64,000 nt of DNA, from assembly GCF_008107685.1 (NCBI RefSeq), contig NZ_VIRF01000041.1:186001-250000 (forward strand), read 5' to 3'. Source of the DNA: Novosphingobium sp. BW1 (lineage in GTDB: Bacteria > Pseudomonadota > Alphaproteobacteria > Sphingomonadales > Sphingomonadaceae). The notes beneath the pieces were generated by a model, which worked only from the letters and a program-made list of their open reading frames with translations, was not told the origin of the DNA and did no database searches. The first letter of the stretch is position 1. The number at the start of each line of letters is the position of its first letter. Positions 55,488 through 64,000 of the stretch are shown here, piece by piece. Made by a program: the position numbers and the translations under genes.

Positions 55488-58202
55488 TTACAGCTTGACG
55501 CGTGCGCCGACCGAAACGAAGCGGCCGATCACGTCATAGTACGGGGAGTAGAGCGAACCGTAGGGGGGCTTCTTGTTGAAGAGGTTGCTCGCGTTGATGT
55601 ACAGTTCCATGTCCGGACCGCTGTCGTTCTTCACGTTGAAGCTCAGCTGCCCATCGAAGTACGTGTACGCCCCGATGTGGTTGTTGGTGATGTCTAGCGA
55701 GCTGTTGAACTCACCCGGCGAGATGTAACGTGCACGGATGAGACCCGAAACGCCTTCGCTCTCGTAACCCGCCGTCGCGTTGACACGCCACTTGGGAACG
55801 CCGTCACCAAAGGTGTAGCCCTGCGAACGCACGTACTCGATGGTGGATTCGCCGTCGTCGATCGTCAGGCTGTTCACCCAGGTGCCCTTCACGTTGAAGT
55901 GCAGCTGGCCGTTGCCATCGAAGCCCAGCTTGTAGACCGGCAGCTTGTAGTCGATCTGACCATCGATGCCGTCGGTCTTGTAGTTCGCCAGGTTGACGTA
56001 AGTCGAAACCGTGCGCTGGATGCTGTTGTCCGGACCGAAGTCGATACGGTCGCACAGCGCCGCGTTGCCGTTGTAGCAGCGCGTGATGACGTCCTGCGAG
56101 GCGATCGTGTCGATCACGTCGTCGATGTCGATGTTGTAATAGTCGAGCGAGAGGTTGAGGCCCGGAACCATCGGCGGAGCATAGGTCGCACCCACGGTCC
56201 AGGTGTTCGCCTTCTCGGGCGTCAGGTCGGGGTTACCACCACCGTTCGACAGGACATACTCACTGATCGGCGTGCCGTCCGCATTGCGGCGGAACGGGTT
56301 CTGGATCGTGTTGTAGCCGGTCGTCTGCGTGTTGTAGAGTTCGGTCAGGTTGGCCGAACGGATGTCACGCGAACGGGTCACGCGGCCCACGAAGCCCGGG
56401 AAGAACTCGTTGGTGGCACCGATCTTCCAGGACCAGATGCCGCCCGTGGTGCTGTAGTGCGAATAACGCGCTGCGGCATTCAGGTTCAGCTGCTGGAGGA
56501 GCGGCGTGTTGTAGATCAGCGGAACCGCGACTTCGGCGAAGCCTTCGCTGACGGTGTAGCCACCGCTGAGCGAGGAGAAGCTGAAGGTACGGAACGCCTT
56601 TGCCGCGTCAAGCTCGCCCACGGTCTGGTTGACCGCTTCGTGGCGGATTTCACCACCGATCGAGAACGAAACGTCACCTGCCGGAAGCGAGATCGGCTCA
56701 CCGCGAAGGCTGATGCCGCCCACATCGAGCTTGGTCTTGGCGCGCTGCGAAGGCGTACCCGTGACGTAGCTGATCGCCTCATCGGAGGGCGAACCGAAGC
56801 CGAACAGGTTGACCGGCACACAGCCTTCAGCACCCGAGCGGCACACGATGTTGCCATTGCCGTCGAAGACCGCATCGACTGCATTCGCGAAGTTCTCGCT
56901 CAGCAGGAAGCCGGGGGTGTCGATGTTGTTCTGGTACTCGCCGTGGCTGTAGTACGCGCTCCAGCGGAAGCCGTTCGAGAAGGTGCCGTCGAATGCAAGG
57001 GTACCCTGCGTCGTCTTGCGCTCGAAATCGATATACGAGTACGACAGGTCGCGGTTGGCACGGCCAAGGTAGAAGCCGTCTTCACCGGCGGCCGACAGCT
57101 GGTCGCGGATGCCCTGCGAAAGGAAGGCGTTGTCCGCGTTGATCCACTGACCCGAGGTCTGCGAACCCTGGATGTTGTCGCCGAACCAGATGTAGTCGTT
57201 GTACATGCGTGAATGGCGAACCTGCGCGGTGACCTGGATCGAGGGGGTGATCTCGTAGGTCAGCGAGGCGAGGCCCGAGTAGCGGCGCTGCGGGGTAACC
57301 AGCGGGCTCCAGTCATCGTTCGAGGGGCCTTCGCCACCCGCCGAGAAGTTGCCAGCCTGGGCATAGCCATAGTCGTAGTCACGCAGCGAACCGTCGTTGT
57401 TGAAGGCCTGGCCCGCGAGAACGCCCGAGGTAATGAGGCCGCCATAGGCCATGTTGCCGTAACCGACATCGGGGGTGATGGTGCCGTTGAAGTTTGCCCA
57501 GCGACCGATGCGCGGACGGTCGACCTTGGGGATCACGCCTTCGCTGTCGTAGTACTCGCCGCCGATCACGAAGTGACCACGGCCGCCATCGAACGAGGTG
57601 CCGTACTTGCCTTCGAAGCGGTACTCGAAATCATCGCCGTAGCTGGTCGACAGACCGGCCGATGCGCCCAGAAGCAGCCCTTCGTACTCGTTGTCGATCT
57701 GGATGTTGACGACACCTGCGACGGCGCCCGACCCCCAGGCCGCCGAAGCGCCGCCGGTCACGACGTCGAGACCCTTGATCATGATCGACGGAACGGTGTT
57801 GAGGTCGTTCTCGCTCGAGAAGCGGCGGCCGTCCATCAGGACCAGCGTGCGGTTGTTGCCAAGGCCGCGCAGGTCAACCGGTGCTTGGCCAGCGCCGGTG
57901 TTGGTGCCGGTGGTCTGCGGCGAAGTCGAGGCGCGGAACTGCGGCAAGTCGGCGAGCGAGGCTGCGACGTTGGCGCGGCCACCAATGCTCAGCGCCCCCT
58001 GGTCGAGGTGCACGGTCGGGGTCGGTGCGTCGAAGCCGGCGGCGTCGATGCGCGAGCTGGAGACGATGATGACGTCGCCCTGCGCATCACCCGACTGGTC
58101 GTCCTGGGCATAGGCGGGCACAGCCATCGAAACGGCAGCAGCGAAGAAACTGGCGGAGCCGGCGAGCCGGCCGCGAACTGAACTCATCTTGAGATCCCTC
58201 AT
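55488..58202 (-). CDS. TonB-dependent receptor, possibly for peptides
   Basis: 904 aa. A signal peptide (to about AYAQ, 30 residues) is followed by a plug domain (VDLRGLGNNRTLVLMDGRRF, then VVTGGASAAWGSGAVAGVVNI) and a large barrel with the terminal Phe-type strand (SVGARVKL). No classical carboxypeptidase-like N-terminal domain as in SusC is present. The substrate is inferred to be peptide-like from the exported peptidases directly downstream. ATG at 58202 or 58187. Confidence 0.93.
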   Translation of the reverse strand: MRDLKMSSVRGRLAGSASFFAAAVSMAVPAYAQDDQSGDAQGDVIIVSSSRIDAAGFDAPTPTVHLDQGALSIGGRANVAASLADLPQFRASTSPQTTGTNTGAGQAPVDLRGLGNNRTLVLMDGRRFSSENDLNTVPSIMIKGLDVVTGGASAAWGSGAVAGVVNIQIDNEYEGLLLGASAGLSTSYGDDFEYRFEGKYGTSFDGGRGHFVIGGEYYDSEGVIPKVDRPRIGRWANFNGTITPDVGYGNMAYGGLITSGVLAGQAFNNDGSLRDYDYGYAQAGNFSAGGEGPSNDDWSPLVTPQRRYSGLASLTYEITPSIQVTAQVRHSRMYNDYIWFGDNIQGSQTSGQWINADNAFLSQGIRDQLSAAGEDGFYLGRANRDLSYSYIDFERKTTQGTLAFDGTFSNGFRWSAYYSHGEYQNNIDTPGFLLSENFANAVDAVFDGNGNIVCRSGAEGCVPVNLFGFGSPSDEAISYVTGTPSQRAKTKLDVGGISLRGEPISLPAGDVSFSIGGEIRHEAVNQTVGELDAAKAFRTFSFSSLSGGYTVSEGFAEVAVPLIYNTPLLQQLNLNAAARYSHYSTTGGIWSWKIGATNEFFPGFVGRVTRSRDIRSANLTELYNTQTTGYNTIQNPFRRNADGTPISEYVLSNGGGNPDLTPEKANTWTVGATYAPPMVPGLNLSLDYYNIDIDDVIDTIASQDVITRCYNGNAALCDRIDFGPDNSIQRTVSTYVNLANYKTDGIDGQIDYKLPVYKLGFDGNGQLHFNVKGTWVNSLTIDDGESTIEYVRSQGYTFGDGVPKWRVNATAGYESEGVSGLIRARYISPGEFNSSLDITNNHIGAYTYFDGQLSFNVKNDSGPDMELYINASNLFNKKPPYGSLYSPYYDVIGRFVSVGARVKL

Positions 58203-58437
58203 GGTGGACCGCGCCCCTGGTGGTCGCGATCGCGGTACTGGAACCTCTCCCGGCGAGATGACGCACCCACCCCGGACACAGATACGCGACCACCCCGGTC
58301 AGTTGACCGAGGCAAACAATGCATCCGTTTCGAAGGACTGCGACCCTGAAATTTTTTAATCTCTTGTTGCCACGGGCCTGTAACAATTGGTGCGAGGGAC
58401 ACCCAATCAGAAGTCTTTGCCCGACCATAAGCAACAG

Positions 58438-59457
58438 TTATGGAAAACCACAACCCCATTGCAGACCGACCGGCGCGTGCAACATTCCATCGCGCAGGAC
58501 AGCTCCACCTTCGCGGTCCCGGGCGAGCCAGAGCGGACCGTCAAGGTCTACGAAGCGACTTTGCGCCGCCACATGCCATCCCGCAGCGACCGAGAGCGAG
58601 GAGCACAGCATGCACCCCGTCATCACTCCCATGCCCGCTTCGCGCGCCGCATCGGCAAGGGCTAGCGCCTCGCTCAGGCCTCCCGACTTATCGAGCTTGA
58701 TAGTGACGTAATCGTAGCGACCGGCCAGGTGCGCCACATCGCCCTCGACGTGCGCGGATTCGTCGGCGGCCAATGGAACGGCACACGCGAAGTCTTCCAG
58801 CGCTGCGTCCCCGCCTGCGGGCAGCGGCTGCTCCAGCAGCGCAATACCCGCTTCGGCCAGCCACCCCATGACACGCTCAAGCAAAGCAATATCCCAGCTC
58901 TCATTGGCATCGGCGATCAACACCGCGCCCGGCGCCGCAGCGCGCACCGCCTTGATCCGCTCCACCACGTCCTCGCGGTCGAGCTTGATCTTGAGCAGCG
59001 GCACTGGACCTGTACTGGGACAGTCCTCGAGGATGTCCCGAGCCCGCTGCGCCATGGCCGCTGGCATGTCGATCCCCACGGTGACCGCGGTCACCAGCGC
59101 GCCAGGCACTGGTCCCGTCCGCGCCGTTACCGAAACCCCGCTGAGCTTGGCTTGCAGATCCCAGAGCGCGCAGTCGAGCGCGTTGCGCGCGGCTCCAGGT
59201 GCCATGGTCGCGCGCAGTTCCTCGCGCCCCATTCCATTCTCGATGGCTTCGCGCATGTCCGCGATCTGTGCCAGGACGCTCCTTGCACTTTCCCCGTAGC
59301 GGCCCGAGGGCGCCCCCTCCCCGCGACCAAACCGGCCTTCCTCCTCGATCTCGACCGTAACAAGATCGATGGCAACGCGGGTCCCGCGGGCAATGGCGAA
59401 GGGCCTTGCCAGCGGGAACCAGACTTCCTCGGCGCGGAGGGCACGCCGCGCACTCAT
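58438..59457 (-). CDS. dgcA: enolase-superfamily epimerase, N-acetyl-D-glutamate racemase DgcA candidate
   Basis: 339 aa. The KxK motif Lys156/Lys158 (LLKIKLD), metal ligands Asp183 (IADANES), Glu209 (LLEQPL) and Asp232 (AADES), and the second catalytic lysine region IKLDKSGG (Lys254, Lys257) are complete, as in dipeptide epimerases. Its partner is a DUF1611 protein with overlapping ATGA; in Pseudoalteromonas such a pair has been described as DgcN-DgcA, which converts D-glutamate via N-acetyl-D-glutamate to N-acetyl-L-glutamate. The alternative is L-Ala-D/L-Glu epimerase in peptidoglycan peptide recycling. Specificity residues were not checked. Confidence 0.8.
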   Translation of the reverse strand: MSARRALRAEEVWFPLARPFAIARGTRVAIDLVTVEIEEEGRFGRGEGAPSGRYGESARSVLAQIADMREAIENGMGREELRATMAPGAARNALDCALWDLQAKLSGVSVTARTGPVPGALVTAVTVGIDMPAAMAQRARDILEDCPSTGPVPLLKIKLDREDVVERIKAVRAAAPGAVLIADANESWDIALLERVMGWLAEAGIALLEQPLPAGGDAALEDFACAVPLAADESAHVEGDVAHLAGRYDYVTIKLDKSGGLSEALALADAAREAGMGVMTGCMLCSSLSVAAGWHVAAQSRFVDLDGPLWLARDREGGAVLRDGMLHAPVGLQWGCGFP

Positions 59458-60461
59458 GGCAACTGGGCGATCCGTTCCACGATCGGCTCCATGCCGGTGA
59501 TCACCGGGTCGACACAGGGCAAATCCAGATCATCCTCGATCCGCGCGCACAGGTTCGCCACCTCATCGGGCGGCATCTGTGAGCCGTTGATAGAGACGCC
59601 GACCGCCGCAACATCGGGGCTAGTCAGCCGAGCACAGCGCAGGTTCTCCTCGAGGCAGGCCTTGAGGTCTGGCACCGCAATGTGCGGGAGCCCGCGCATG
59701 TGCGGGCGCGAAGGATCATGACACAGCACCAGGGCGCGCGGCTGCGCCCCATGCAGGAGGCCTAGCGAAACACCGGCGAAGGAAGGGTTAAAGAGTGCCC
59801 CCTGCCCTTCGATCACGTCCCAGACCTCGTCTTCACGCGCCGGGGAAAGGGCCTCTGCGGCGCCAGAGATGAAGTCGGCGATGACGCTGTCGATGACGAC
59901 GCCGTCACCTGCAATCATCACGCCGGTCTGGCCAGTCGCGCGGAAACGGGCGGACATGCCCTTCGCGTTAAGGGCCTGGGTGAGATGGAGCGAGGTGAAC
60001 ATCTTGCCTACGGCGCAGTCGGTGCCGACGGTCAGGAGACGATTGCCCGCGCGCGGCTTTCCGTTGCCCACGGCAAGGCCCTTCGCCGCGATACGAATGT
60101 CGATCAGGCGGCCGCCGGTTGCAGCTGCCCGCTCACGGATGCGCGGATCGTCGGCTAGGTGCTGGTGGAGGCCTGAAACCACATCGAGACCCGCATCAAG
60201 CGCGGCCAGGATCGGCACAATCATGGCCTCCTCCAGCCGTCCGCCGCTGGTCGCAATGCCCAGGACAAGCGTGCGCGCGCCGGCCGCGGCGGCCTGCTCC
60301 GGGTCCATCTGCGGAAGGCCAAGCGAGAGTGCCCCCCCAAGGCTCAGTTCCCCCACGCATTCACCGGGACGAAACAGCGCCAGTCCGCGCGAAGTCTTGA
60401 TGTCGAGCGGGTTGGTCTTGTCGCCAAGGTACAAGAGGAACGGGCCTGCAATTGCCTGCAT
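59454..60461 (-). CDS. dgcN: DUF1611 protein, D-glutamate N-acetyltransferase DgcN candidate
   Basis: 335 aa. The N-terminal domain (residues about 1-130) precedes a P-loop-like TVGTDCAVGKMFTSLHL (GTDCAVGK at 146-153), then FRATGQTGVMIAGDGVVIDSV and EGQGALFNPSFAGVSLGLLHG, all DUF1611 family motifs. Members are found fused or paired with the epimerase and are reported to acetylate D-glutamate. ATG 60461 is chosen: AAAGGA lies seven bases upstream. It is the first gene of the pair, 140 bases downstream of a LysR regulator on the same strand. Confidence 0.8.
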   Translation of the reverse strand: MQAIAGPFLLYLGDKTNPLDIKTSRGLALFRPGECVGELSLGGALSLGLPQMDPEQAAAAGARTLVLGIATSGGRLEEAMIVPILAALDAGLDVVSGLHQHLADDPRIRERAAATGGRLIDIRIAAKGLAVGNGKPRAGNRLLTVGTDCAVGKMFTSLHLTQALNAKGMSARFRATGQTGVMIAGDGVVIDSVIADFISGAAEALSPAREDEVWDVIEGQGALFNPSFAGVSLGLLHGAQPRALVLCHDPSRPHMRGLPHIAVPDLKACLEENLRCARLTSPDVAAVGVSINGSQMPPDEVANLCARIEDDLDLPCVDPVITGMEPIVERIAQLP

Positions 60462-60603
60462 GCCATCATCCTTTCGGCGCGAGGTCTGCTCACTGGTCAT
60501 CACGCCGGAATATCACAAACCGTAGCATTCCTGCCATTAGGAGACGTGCGCCGCCTATAGCAGAAACTTATAACAACGAGCCCCTCCGGGGTGGGCGAGC
60601 CGA

Positions 60604-61491
60604 TCAGCCTCCGGCACCAAGGCGCGCACGCACGTGATCGAGGAAATCAAGCGCAAGGCGCGAAGGCGGGCGCCCTTCAAGGTGCGCAGCCTGAATCATG
60701 TAGGGCTGGCGCGGCTCGAGCGGGCGGATCGCCAGGCCGGGACGCAGGGCGCCCAGGGCCGTATGCTGGTCGACGATGGTTGCCCCCATTCCCGCCCGGA
60801 CCATCGCCGCGGCCATGGCATAGGAGCGCGAGGACCCGACCGGCTCCAGTTCGATACCGCGCGTGGCCATTTCGTTTGCGACGAGGCGCGCCTGTGGCCC
60901 GCTGTCCGACGTCGAGACATAGGAAAGCCCGGCCAATGCCTCCAGCGGCAGGGGATCGGGCGCGTCGGGAAAATCGTCCTCGCGAAACAGCGCGACCATC
61001 TCGGCCTCGCCAAGCGGTACGCTCGCCACCGGCGTCCCGCGCGGAAGCGAGTAGCAGATGACAAGATCGGTCTCGCGCTTGTAGAGCTTGGCCGCCATCT
61101 CGTCGTGGTGCGACGTGCTCAGATCGATAACGACGCCCGGATGCTCACGCACATAGTCGGCGACCGCGCGCGGCAGGAAATCGACACCCAGCGCCGGAAG
61201 CGTCGCTATTCGCAGCACCTGGCCCCGGCCCCGCCGAAGGTTCTGGGCGATCTCGCGGAAATGATGGACCTGCGCCTGGATCTCGTCGGCCTGGGCGATC
61301 AGCTCATGGGCGTCCGCGGTGGCCACCAGCCGCCCGCGTACGCGGTTGAAAAGGGGAAATCCCAAGAGATCCTCAGCATGGCGCAGGAGATTGGTCGCCG
61401 CGGGCTGCGATACATTGAGCTGGAGCGCCGCCTTGCTGACCGAACCGGTCGTGTAAACGGCGTGAAAAACCTCGATGTGCCTAAGCTTCAT
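60604..61491 (-). CDS. LysR-family transcriptional regulator, possible DgcR-like role
   Basis: 295 aa. The helix-turn-helix is LRHIEVFHAVYTTGSVSKAA, then LQLNVSQPAATNLLRHAEDLL; the substrate-binding domain (about 90-290) begins VLRIATLPALGVDFLPRAVADY. It lies just upstream of dgcN on the same strand, unusual for a LysR gene, which is normally divergent. Control of the dgcNA pair is inferred from position. The ligand might be D-glutamate or its product. ATG 61491 starts the domain. Confidence 0.9.
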   Translation of the reverse strand: MKLRHIEVFHAVYTTGSVSKAALQLNVSQPAATNLLRHAEDLLGFPLFNRVRGRLVATADAHELIAQADEIQAQVHHFREIAQNLRRGRGQVLRIATLPALGVDFLPRAVADYVREHPGVVIDLSTSHHDEMAAKLYKRETDLVICYSLPRGTPVASVPLGEAEMVALFREDDFPDAPDPLPLEALAGLSYVSTSDSGPQARLVANEMATRGIELEPVGSSRSYAMAAAMVRAGMGATIVDQHTALGALRPGLAIRPLEPRQPYMIQAAHLEGRPPSRLALDFLDHVRARLGAGG

Positions 61492-61608
61492 GAACCCTGC
61501 CGCTAAGCTGTTTCGCGCCCGAGAGCAACCGGCCATCGCGCACGCCCGATAGTTCGGGATGGCAGACCGGAGAGCCGGTTTGCTCCCTCCCCGGTCCGTA
61601 CGGGTGCG

Positions 61609-62874
61609 TCAGGGCTTGTGTACCTTCATCGTGTCGAGCACGTCGCCATTGGCTGTATAGGCTGTGTAGACAAGGTCTGCGCCGTCCACGTCGATCACTT
61701 GGTAGGCCTGCGTGCGCGCCGCCGATCTGCGCGCCCAGTCGAGCTCGGCAACCTCGTACATCTTGGGGCCAGCTACGGAGACCACATAGGTCGCCCCCTT
61801 CCCGTCTGACGCGGGCCCCGTCGCATCGATGGCCCCGCGCGCATAACCATGGTCGTGGCCCTGCAGGACCAGATCGACCCCGTACTTGTCGATGAGCGGC
61901 TTCAGCGCCGAACGCACCTTGGGGTTATCACGGTCGGGATCGCTGGAGAACAAGGGAAAGTGGAGGAAAATCACCGTCCAGTGGCTCGGGTTCCGTGCCA
62001 GCAGGTCGTCCAGCCAGGCGATGGTCTGCGCCCGAGCCGCTTCGTTGCGATCAAGCTGCGGGGAATCGATCGAGATCAGCCGCAGGCCCTGATAGTCGGT
62101 GTACCAGTGCGTCTCGCGCGCCTCGGGAACGCCTCGGGGGCCATTCTCGGGGAGCGTGAACTGGTGGCGCCACTGCCCCGTGACAGATGATCCGGCACGG
62201 GCCGCACCATCCTTGCCGTATTCGTGGTTGCCCGGCGTCGGCATCTGGGGGGTCTGGGCGTAAAGGAAGCCCCCGGCCGCGAACCACTCGCCCCACTCCC
62301 GGTCGGAATTGTGGTGGTTGATGAGGTCGCCCGCATGGATCGTGAAAGCGACATCACCGGCCGTGCGGAAGCCCATGCGCAGCGTGCGCGAGGCTTGCGA
62401 AAGCACCTGGTTCTGCATGTCACCGAGGTACAGGAAGCGAAAGGGTTTGGCCACCTGCGCCGCCGTGCGGAACTGGAACCACTCCGACCAGAGCGTCCCA
62501 TCCCCCACGCGGTAGGCATAGACGGTATCGGGCTTCAGGTCCTTCATCACGGCCGAATGGTAGGCGGCCCGAAAGGCCGGGTCCTCCTCGGTCGCAACGC
62601 TCGCCTCCTCGGTAATCGCCGCCAGGGTCATCGGGGTCTTCACAAAGTCCGGCCCCGGCGTTGCCACGGCGTACTCGACGCGGCCGGGAAGGCCCGGCGC
62701 CGTGCGCCAGGTGAGGGCCATTTCGTGCGCGGTGTCGGCGGTGAGGTTGAGAATGATCCGCTCGGGCGCCGCGGTTGCCGGAGCAAGCACGGCCGCCTGC
62801 TCCTGCGCGGCCACAGGGGCGACACAGGAACCGGCAAGGAGAGCGGCCAGGAAGATCTTGGGAAACAACGTCAT
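61609..62874 (-). CDS. purple-acid-phosphatase-like metallophosphoesterase, exported
   Basis: 421 aa. A signal peptide (MTLFPKIFLAALLAGSCVA to VAAQE) is followed by a fibronectin-like N-domain (about 30-135, ERIILNLTADTAHEMALTW) and the catalytic domain with LYLGDMQNQ, IHAGDLINH, TPGNHEYGK, IFLHFPLFSS and LQGHDHGYARG, the metal-binding motifs of purple acid phosphatases. It would release phosphate in the periplasm. It starts 15 bases after the receptor stop downstream in the sequence, so the two form an operon. Confidence 0.92.
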   Translation of the reverse strand: MTLFPKIFLAALLAGSCVAPVAAQEQAAVLAPATAAPERIILNLTADTAHEMALTWRTAPGLPGRVEYAVATPGPDFVKTPMTLAAITEEASVATEEDPAFRAAYHSAVMKDLKPDTVYAYRVGDGTLWSEWFQFRTAAQVAKPFRFLYLGDMQNQVLSQASRTLRMGFRTAGDVAFTIHAGDLINHHNSDREWGEWFAAGGFLYAQTPQMPTPGNHEYGKDGAARAGSSVTGQWRHQFTLPENGPRGVPEARETHWYTDYQGLRLISIDSPQLDRNEAARAQTIAWLDDLLARNPSHWTVIFLHFPLFSSDPDRDNPKVRSALKPLIDKYGVDLVLQGHDHGYARGAIDATGPASDGKGATYVVSVAGPKMYEVAELDWARRSAARTQAYQVIDVDGADLVYTAYTANGDVLDTMKVHKP

Positions 62875-62891
62875 GGCAGGTCTCTCTTGCA

Positions 62892-64000
62892 TCAGAAGAT
62901 CATGTTGAAGCCGAGCGAGATCGAGCGCCCGTTCTTGATGTAGGCGCGGCTCGCTCCGTTGCCCGAGGAGACGGTCTGCCAGTAGGTGTGCGAATCAAAG
63001 AGGTTCTGCACCTGAAGCTGGACCGAGGACTTCTCGAGAAAGGTCTTGCGGAAGGTGAGGTCGACGAAACTGTACGCCTGCTCGTAAGGATCGTTTCCGA
63101 AGTCGTTGATCCCGGCCATAAACTTCGACTGGTAGTTCCAGGCACCGTAAACCTCCCAGCCGTCGCGCTCCCAGAAGAGCTGAAGGTTGGCGATGGTCTC
63201 GGGCGTCTCCATCAGCGGCAAGGTGTAGCCTGCGGGGTGCCAGGACAGACCCGTCTCGGCCTCAGAGCGCTGCAACGTCAGGTTGCCACCCACGCCCAGC
63301 GAGCCAAGCACGCCCGGCAGCCAGTGGAGGAGCTGCTGCGCGCTGATCTCCATGCCGTAGACATCGGCCCACTTGCCGTTGTTGGGCATCGTCACCGCCA
63401 CGCCTTCGGGATTGACGTTCACCCCGGCCGTGCCGTTGCGGATGTTCGAGGAGGACGAGCGGAACAGGAAGTTGTCGATCTGCTTGTAGAACAGGGCGAC
63501 CGAGTAGGCGCCCGTGCGGCCTGCATAGTGTTCAAGCGACATGTCGAAGTTAGTCGAACGCAGGGGCTTCAGGTCCGGGTTCCCCATCTCGATCCCGGTC
63601 AGGATCCAGTCCGAGGTCGGGTTCAGTACGCCGTCGCCATCGGGATCGCGATCATAGGCATATTCCCGCGCCGAGCTCATGCGCGCGATATCGGGACGGG
63701 CAAAGCTGGTCCAGACCGCGCCGCGCAGCTTGGTCTTGTCGTCGAAGTCGTAGTTGACATGGATCGAGGGCAGCCAGTTGGTAAAACTGGTGCGGTCGCG
63801 CGTGTAGCGCTCGCCCAGCACCGGGTCCATGTTCCAGGCATTGATGGTGTTGCGCGTTTTTTCCATGCGCACGCCCGCGATGATCTTCGCCTTGCCGATC
63901 TGCGCAGTGCCCATGAGATAGGCGGAAAGGACACGTTCCTCGAAGCGGAAGCTGTCCTCGTCCGAAATCTCGGCCTGCGAGGGATCGACCGCGAAGCCAT
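62892..64000 (-). CDS. TonB-dependent receptor, 5' end missing
   Basis: C-terminal 369 residues of a barrel, cut by the right edge; the frame continues without stops to 64000. Typical stretches are LPSIHVNYDFDDKTKLRGAV, NPDLKPLRSTNFDMSLEHYA, VYGMEISAQQLLHWLPG and the terminal ISLGFNMIF. It precedes the phosphatase gene, which suggests uptake of phosphorylated compounds. No plug domain is visible in the window. Confidence 0.92.
   Translation of the reverse strand, partial: GFAVDPSQAEISDEDSFRFEERVLSAYLMGTAQIGKAKIIAGVRMEKTRNTINAWNMDPVLGERYTRDRTSFTNWLPSIHVNYDFDDKTKLRGAVWTSFARPDIARMSSAREYAYDRDPDGDGVLNPTSDWILTGIEMGNPDLKPLRSTNFDMSLEHYAGRTGAYSVALFYKQIDNFLFRSSSSNIRNGTAGVNVNPEGVAVTMPNNGKWADVYGMEISAQQLLHWLPGVLGSLGVGGNLTLQRSEAETGLSWHPAGYTLPLMETPETIANLQLFWERDGWEVYGAWNYQSKFMAGINDFGNDPYEQAYSFVDLTFRKTFLEKSSVQLQVQNLFDSHTYWQTVSSGNGASRAYIKNGRSISLGFNMIF

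Overview
The window is 64 kb of high-GC chromosome from an alphaproteobacterium, most likely a sphingomonad close to Novosphingobium. The pointers are a short flagellin, an L9 protein with a long acidic tail, an NDUFS4-like complex I subunit, the TonB-receptor/peptidase style of gene content, and the signal-recognition-particle RNA lying next to dnaX. This placement is inferred from gene content and style; no marker-gene comparison was possible. I see no rRNA, CRISPR array, insertion sequence or prophage. Most of the sequence is ordinary core genome with several accessory blocks.

Layout. 0-6 kb: a small two-gene unit, a haem-globin chemoreceptor, a MarR-like regulator with a palindrome over its own promoter, a DUF808 membrane protein and an isolated flagellin gene. 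6-13.3 kb: PQQ-type sugar dehydrogenase with a DUF2231 membrane protein, a glutathione transferase, an intracellular PHB depolymerase, and a copper pair (DUF2946 protein plus an OprC-like TonB receptor with a CxxxM/HxM site). 13.3-17 kb: a poorly explained 740-bp stretch with repeats and hairpins, the rpsF-rpsR-rplI operon, and AMP nucleosidase. 17-21.4 kb: M2 peptidase, hydrolase, AhpD-like protein, asd. 21.6-30.4 kb: lon, ybaB, dnaX, SRP RNA, NDUFS4-like protein, hrpB. 30.5-37.9 kb: a GGDEF-EAL protein, a TonB-like protein, polyprenyl synthase, chorismate mutase, and a two-component system with a PepSY protein. 38-45.3 kb: ABC-F ATPase, XRE regulator, glycosyltransferase, secF-secD-yajC, tRNA-Pro(GGG). 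45.8-51 kb: dehydroquinase, Lrp regulator, an odd soluble histidine-kinase-like protein, a deacetylase-like protein and two more tRNAs.

51-64 kb is the most interesting part: a same-strand block of a LysR regulator, dgcN (DUF1611) and dgcA (enolase-superfamily epimerase) overlapping by ATGA, a TonB receptor, an S9 peptidase, an amidohydrolase and a P1/DmpA-type aminopeptidase. Read together these could import peptides, cut them (including D-residue peptides), and convert D-glutamate through N-acetyl-D-glutamate to N-acetyl-L-glutamate. That whole-pathway reading is inference; the family assignments come from motifs visible in the translations and remembered family knowledge, not from searches. 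The last gene pair is a purple-acid-phosphatase-like enzyme and a TonB receptor cut by the window edge.

Other points worth a second look are two clamp-binding-like QASM(F/L) motifs in an N-terminal extension of DnaX, a probable CTG start translationally coupled to the preceding stop, and a histidine kinase lacking a recognisable ATP-binding N box.
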